NCBI RefSeq assembly: GCF_035668035.1
Contig: NZ_JAYMYJ010000042.1
Location: 1 to 64,000, forward strand
Direction of reading: 5' to 3'
Length of the DNA stretch: 64,000 nt
From: Thiothrix phosphatis
GTDB lineage: Bacteria; Pseudomonadota; Gammaproteobacteria; Thiotrichales; Thiotrichaceae
Shown: one piece after another, positions 60,792-64,000 of the stretch
Layout: every line of letters starts with the position of its first letter
Position numbering within the stretch: position 1 is the first letter of the stretch
Made by a program: the position numbers and the translations under genes
Notes under the pieces: model-generated
What the model saw: only the letters and a program-made list of their open reading frames with translations
The model's database searches: none
What the model was told of the DNA's origin: nothing

Positions 60792-60819
60792 GGCGGGTAT
60801 CGCCTGTGCTCCACCCGCC
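60792..60819 (-). other. cbbM-cbbQ intercistronic hairpin
   Basis: Perfect 7-bp arms GGCGGGT and ACCCGCC with a 14-nt spacer lie between the cbbM stop and the cbbQ start. No T-tract follows on the minus strand. It could stabilise or partly terminate the cbbM message so that RuBisCO exceeds its activase. Confidence 0.5.
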
Positions 60820-60911
60820 CTGCATGTTTCCCCGTTCCCTCTTTTGTTCCCCTCCCTCAGGTGAAGAAGGGGCAAGGTGTAGGGGTGCAATCTAACTATG
60901 GTACTTGCGGC

Positions 60912-62297
60912 TTACTTGTGAACGCCCAGCTTTTCGCGCCAGCCTGGGAAGATTTTGTCGGCGTCACCAGGGAAGGATTCGAATGCACGGGCAAACTCTT
61001 TGTGCTCTTTGGCAAATTCGATCGGGTCAGCACCGGATTTCCAGCACTCATAAGATTGACGCAGGGAAATGGCACCAGCCGCCGGGCTGTCAATATGACC
61101 GTAAGAACCACCGCCAGAAGTGTTAATGACGTTACCGTGGCCCAGATTTTCAAAGAAGCCTGGCAGCCGCAAAGCATTCATGCCACCGGAGATAATGGGC
61201 GTGGTGGGTTTCATGCCATACCATTTCTGGAAATAGACCGGCCCCTGGCACTCGTCACGCTCAATCATGTAGGCAATAATCTTGTCGCTGTTGTCGCCTT
61301 CCATTTTGCCGTAGCCCATGGTGCCGACATGGATACCGGAAGCGCCTTGCAAACGGGAGATTTTCGCCAGAACAAACGCTGTATAACCACGTTTGGAAGA
61401 AGGCGAAGTGATCATGCCATGGCCAGCACGATGGTAGTGCAGGTACTGGTTTGGATACTGGCGACGTGCCGTGGTGATCATGCCAGGGCCACCGACAAAG
61501 CCGTCAACCAGGAACGCAACCTTGTCAGCATCCGGGCCGAATGTTTCGAGGATGAAATCGGCACGGGCGCACATTTCATAATGGTCATCAGCGGTGATAT
61601 TGGCAGAGAACAGTTTGGCCTGGCCGGTTTCGTCCTGAGCACGTTTCATCGCGTCATAGACGAGTGGGTAAACTTTCTTGGCTGGGCAGAATACCTGGTT
61701 GCCTTGCGGTTCATCGTTCTTGATAAAGTCACCGCCCAGCCAAAACTGGTAGGCCGCGTTGGCAAACGGCTCAGGGCGAAGACCCAGTTTGGGCTTGATA
61801 ATGGTGCCTGCAATGTAACCCCCATCCTTGATCGGGCGCCCCAGGATACGCCACATATCGGAAATGTCCTTGGCAGGGCCGTCGAACAACTGGATGGCAC
61901 GTTCAGGCATATAGAAGTCGATCATCTGGCCGTGTTCGATGTCACCCATACCCTGGTTGTTGCCGATAACCAGCGTCAGGAAAGACACGATCATCATGCG
62001 GCCATCCGTGATGTTGCGGTCAAACAACTCAATCGGGTAGGCGATGCGCATGTCTTCAGTGGCTTCGTCGATGTAGTAAACCAGCGCGTCAACACCCTTG
62101 GTGAAATCGTCAGTGGTGGAAACTTCAACGTTGGTGCCGGTGGATGATTCCGCTGCAAAGTGGGCGGCGGCTTCCAGATAACCGTGGCCTGCTTTAGGCT
62201 TCATCTTATAAGCAACCAGGATATGTTTGCCCCCTGCCATCAGATCGGCTTCTTTTAGGCTCAGGTCTGAATAACGGCTGGATTGGTCAAGCGCCAT
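60912..62297 (-). CDS. cbbM: Ribulose-1,5-bisphosphate carboxylase, form II
   Basis: A 461-aa form II large subunit, working as a dimer or higher oligomer without a small subunit. The active-site loop GGDFIKNDEPQGNQ with its carbamylated-Lys region is near residue 190, and IIKPKLGLRP holds the first catalytic Lys. GGAGAG precedes the ATG. The gene is followed by cbbQ-cbbO and divergent from cbbR, the layout known from sulfur-oxidising gammaproteobacteria. No carboxysome genes are present. Confidence 0.98.
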   Translation of the reverse strand: MALDQSSRYSDLSLKEADLMAGGKHILVAYKMKPKAGHGYLEAAAHFAAESSTGTNVEVSTTDDFTKGVDALVYYIDEATEDMRIAYPIELFDRNITDGRMMIVSFLTLVIGNNQGMGDIEHGQMIDFYMPERAIQLFDGPAKDISDMWRILGRPIKDGGYIAGTIIKPKLGLRPEPFANAAYQFWLGGDFIKNDEPQGNQVFCPAKKVYPLVYDAMKRAQDETGQAKLFSANITADDHYEMCARADFILETFGPDADKVAFLVDGFVGGPGMITTARRQYPNQYLHYHRAGHGMITSPSSKRGYTAFVLAKISRLQGASGIHVGTMGYGKMEGDNSDKIIAYMIERDECQGPVYFQKWYGMKPTTPIISGGMNALRLPGFFENLGHGNVINTSGGGSYGHIDSPAAGAISLRQSYECWKSGADPIEFAKEHKEFARAFESFPGDADKIFPGWREKLGVHK

Positions 62298-62353
62298 GTC
62301 TCTCTCCTCAAATGCGAGTAAAAAATTACTACAAAAACCTTACGGACGCTGAG

Positions 62354-62359
62354 ATTATA
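62354..62359 (-). promoter_or_regulatory. -10 element of cbbM
   Basis: On the minus strand a perfect TATAAT lies 57 bp before the cbbM ATG. The -35 at 17-bp spacing (TTTTAC) is poor, as expected of a promoter that needs CbbR. Confidence 0.55.
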
Positions 62360-62401
62360 AGGGAATGCTAAGATAAGTAAAACACATTTATCCTGATTTA
62401 A

Positions 62402-62420
62402 ACATAACGCTTTGTTATGT
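62402..62420. promoter_or_regulatory. LysR-type (CbbR) operator
   Basis: A perfect dyad ACATAAC-GCTTT-GTTATGT containing the LysR-type core T-N11-A (TAACGCTTTGTTA). Its centre is about 64 bp upstream of the predicted cbbM start, the usual recognition-site position. A second, weaker T-N11-A (about 62389-62402) lies closer to the promoter and may be the activation site. It also sits just upstream of cbbR, allowing autoregulation. Confidence 0.75.
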
Positions 62421-62460
62421 TAAGCTCTTGACAGAAAGCCCATCTTCATGAGTGTTTAAT

Positions 62461-63393
62461 ATGCATATCTCATTTCGCCAGATACAGATTTTTCAGGCCG
62501 TCGCCCAAACTGAAAACTTTACCCGTGCGGCTGAATTACTGCATATGACCCAACCCGCCATCTCGATGCAGGTCAAGCAACTGGAAGATAACGTGGGGCT
62601 TTCCTTGTTCGAGCGCCAAGGCAAACGCATTGTGATGACGGCGGCGGGGAAGGCGATGCATGCTTATGGCTGTGAACTCCTTGCCCAATATCAGGGCATG
62701 GTGGAGACGCTTAAAGAATTGAAGAATGTGCACCAAGGCTATATCAAGGTGTCGGCGGCGACCACTTCGATTTATTTCATTACCCGGATGCTGGCGAGCT
62801 TTTCCAAAATGCACGAAGGCATCACCGTTTCACTGGACATTACCAACCGCAGAGCCTTGGTGGAGCAGTTGCAGCACTACGAAGCGGATTTGGTGGTGAT
62901 GGGGGAGCCACCCGCCAACCTGGATCTGCATTCCCAGCGGCTGATGTGCAACCCGCTGGTGCTGATTGCGCCAATTGATCATCCCTTAGCCGGTAAAAAA
63001 GAGATTCCGATCGCCGATATAGCCGGGGAAAAATTTGTGGTGCGGGAGCCAGGCTCTGGCACACGCGCCGCTATCGAGCGCTTTTTTGCCGAGCATGGGC
63101 ACACTTTTTCCAGCACACTGGAAATGAGCAGCAATGAATCGATCAAATACTCGGTGATCGCCGGATTGGGGTTGGGCATCGTTTCCCTGCACAGCATCAA
63201 GCTGGAACTGGAAACACGATCGTTGGCGATACTGGATGTGCAGGGTTTCCCTATCCAGCGTTATTGGCATATCGTCACCCGTGACGGCAAATGGCTATCC
63301 CCTGCGGCGCAAGCATTCAAGGAATATGTGATCGCCGAAGCCGCCGCCTACGCCCAGGACTATCAGCAGCTATTGCTGCACACCCTGCCTTAG
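62461..63393 (+). CDS. cbbR: LysR-type regulator CbbR
   Basis: A 310-aa LysR-family regulator of CO2-fixation genes: N-terminal winged helix (MHISFRQIQIFQAVAQTENFTRAAELLHMTQPAISMQVKQLE) and a C-terminal effector domain that senses Calvin-cycle metabolites. It is divergent from cbbM with the operator between them. ATG 62461 fits the family start better than the in-frame GTG at 62452. Its stop overlaps the convergent peroxidase gene by 4 bp. Confidence 0.94.
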   Translation: MHISFRQIQIFQAVAQTENFTRAAELLHMTQPAISMQVKQLEDNVGLSLFERQGKRIVMTAAGKAMHAYGCELLAQYQGMVETLKELKNVHQGYIKVSAATTSIYFITRMLASFSKMHEGITVSLDITNRRALVEQLQHYEADLVVMGEPPANLDLHSQRLMCNPLVLIAPIDHPLAGKKEIPIADIAGEKFVVREPGSGTRAAIERFFAEHGHTFSSTLEMSSNESIKYSVIAGLGLGIVSLHSIKLELETRSLAILDVQGFPIQRYWHIVTRDGKWLSPAAQAFKEYVIAEAAAYAQDYQQLLLHTLP

Positions 63394-64000
63394 CCGCCCG
63401 CCGCGCTGTATCCGTCAGTCAGCGTTGTCAGGAAGGCGGCAATGGCGTCTATTTCATCATCCGTCAGCCCCAGATTGCCGACCCGGACATCCAGGTTTTC
63501 CGGCGCTTCCGGCGGTTCCCAACGGCCAGTCGCCGCATCCCGCGCATTGTGGTAGGCGATCATTTCCTCCAGGTCGCTGAAAATGCCGTTGTGCCCATAC
63601 GGCGCGGTGATGGCGATATTGCGCAAGGTTGGGATTTTGAATTTGCCGCGTTCAGATGGCGGGATGTCAATCCTGCCGCCCAAGCCGTAATCCCTGAAAT
63701 CCATGACGTCGAAATCCACGCCTGCCTGAACATTTGCATTCAATGGCAACCCGATATTGGCGTAAGCAAAATTGGTGAACAGCGGTGGCGTCCCATCCGC
63801 CGCTGGCGTGGAGGGGTGGCAGGCGGCGCAATTGCCCTTGCCAGGGTCATTGAACAGTTGTAGGCCATAGGCTTCCTGCGCCGTCAATTCTGCCTTGCCT
63901 GCCAAATATTGGTCGTACTTGGAATTGAACGGATGGAACAGGCTGGTGCGCTCAAACGCGGCGATGGCGTCAGCGATGCCTTGGTAGGCGGCGACGTTGT
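63390..64000 (-). CDS. Di-haem cytochrome c peroxidase/MauG-like protein, partial
   Basis: The C-terminal 202 codons of a gene that begins beyond the right edge of the window. The reading stays open to base 64000 and there reads NVAAYQGIADAIAAFERTSLFHPF, typical of the family. A c-type haem motif CAACH lies in GNCAACHPST, and the sixth-ligand region TLRNIAITAPYGHNG follows. These periplasmic enzymes reduce peroxide or oxidise partner proteins. Which subfamily it belongs to cannot be told without the N-terminal haem. Confidence 0.9.
   Translation of the reverse strand, partial: NVAAYQGIADAIAAFERTSLFHPFNSKYDQYLAGKAELTAQEAYGLQLFNDPGKGNCAACHPSTPAADGTPPLFTNFAYANIGLPLNANVQAGVDFDVMDFRDYGLGGRIDIPPSERGKFKIPTLRNIAITAPYGHNGIFSDLEEMIAYHNARDAATGRWEPPEAPENLDVRVGNLGLTDDEIDAIAAFLTTLTDGYSAAGG

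Noticed and set aside
60861..62147. 428-codon open frame antisense to cbbM
   Set aside because: It mirrors a highly conserved RuBisCO gene in GC-rich DNA; its translation shows no recognisable domain. Shadow of cbbM codon bias.
1..64000. CRISPR arrays, insertion sequences, prophage, tRNA and rRNA genes
   Set aside because: No regularly spaced direct repeats, transposase, integrase, phage structural genes, tRNA-like cloverleafs or rRNA sequences were seen in any intergenic space.

Overview
The window reads as a 64 kb piece of chromosome from a GC-rich, chemolithoautotrophic gammaproteobacterium. Two [NiFe]-hydrogenase systems, a form II RuBisCO locus with cbbR, cbbQ and cbbO, a YeeE/YedE-type sulfur transporter and typical gammaproteobacterial housekeeping genes together suggest a sulfur-oxidising, hydrogen-using bacterium, possibly of the Thiotrichales (Thiothrix-like). 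The genus is inference. No rRNA, tRNA, insertion sequence, prophage or CRISPR array was seen.

Region 1 (about 0.1-24.4 kb) is hydrogen metabolism. A complete uptake-hydrogenase operon on the minus strand (hupS-hupL-small membrane protein-hupCDFGHIJ) is read from a textbook sigma-54 promoter. Its small subunit has the six-cysteine signature of oxygen-tolerant membrane-bound enzymes. A second minus-strand set, hupK-hypA-hypB-hupR, starts at another sigma-54 promoter and is followed by a PIN-type toxin-antitoxin pair and then hupT-hupU-(71-aa protein)-hupV. This encodes a hydrogen-sensing regulatory hydrogenase with its histidine kinase and NtrC-type regulator. hypC and hypD lie apart; hypE and hypF are not in the window. 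A catalytically degenerate P-type-ATPase-like membrane protein faces hypD. Inserted among these are the formaldehyde-detoxification pair adhC-fghA, a queuosine-precursor operon (ACT-domain protein, queC, a triplicated queD, queE) and a stand-alone zinc-binding CZB protein.

Region 2 (24.4-57.7 kb) is housekeeping: yceH, aat, trxB; ftsK-lolA-rarA; thiL; a Tyr/Gly/Ser-rich SPOR lipoprotein; argB; an acetyl-CoA acetyltransferase; dut-coaBC and radC; ssb; miaB; trpD-trpC-lgt-thyA; pyruvate carboxylase; the heat-shock set grpE-dnaK-dnaJ with sigma-32-like promoters before grpE and dnaK; dapB with a b-type cytochrome; and the YeeE/YedE transporter. Several proteins here are of unknown function.

Region 3 (57.7-64 kb) is carbon fixation: cbbM-cbbQ-cbbO on the minus strand, divergent from cbbR, with a perfect LysR-type operator between them. 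The 3' part of a di-haem cytochrome c peroxidase/MauG-like gene runs off the right edge.

Taken together, H2 is sensed by HupUV, the signal passes through HupT to HupR, and HupR drives sigma-54 transcription of the uptake hydrogenase and maturation genes. Electrons from H2 enter the quinone pool through HupC and can support CO2 fixation by CbbM under CbbR control.
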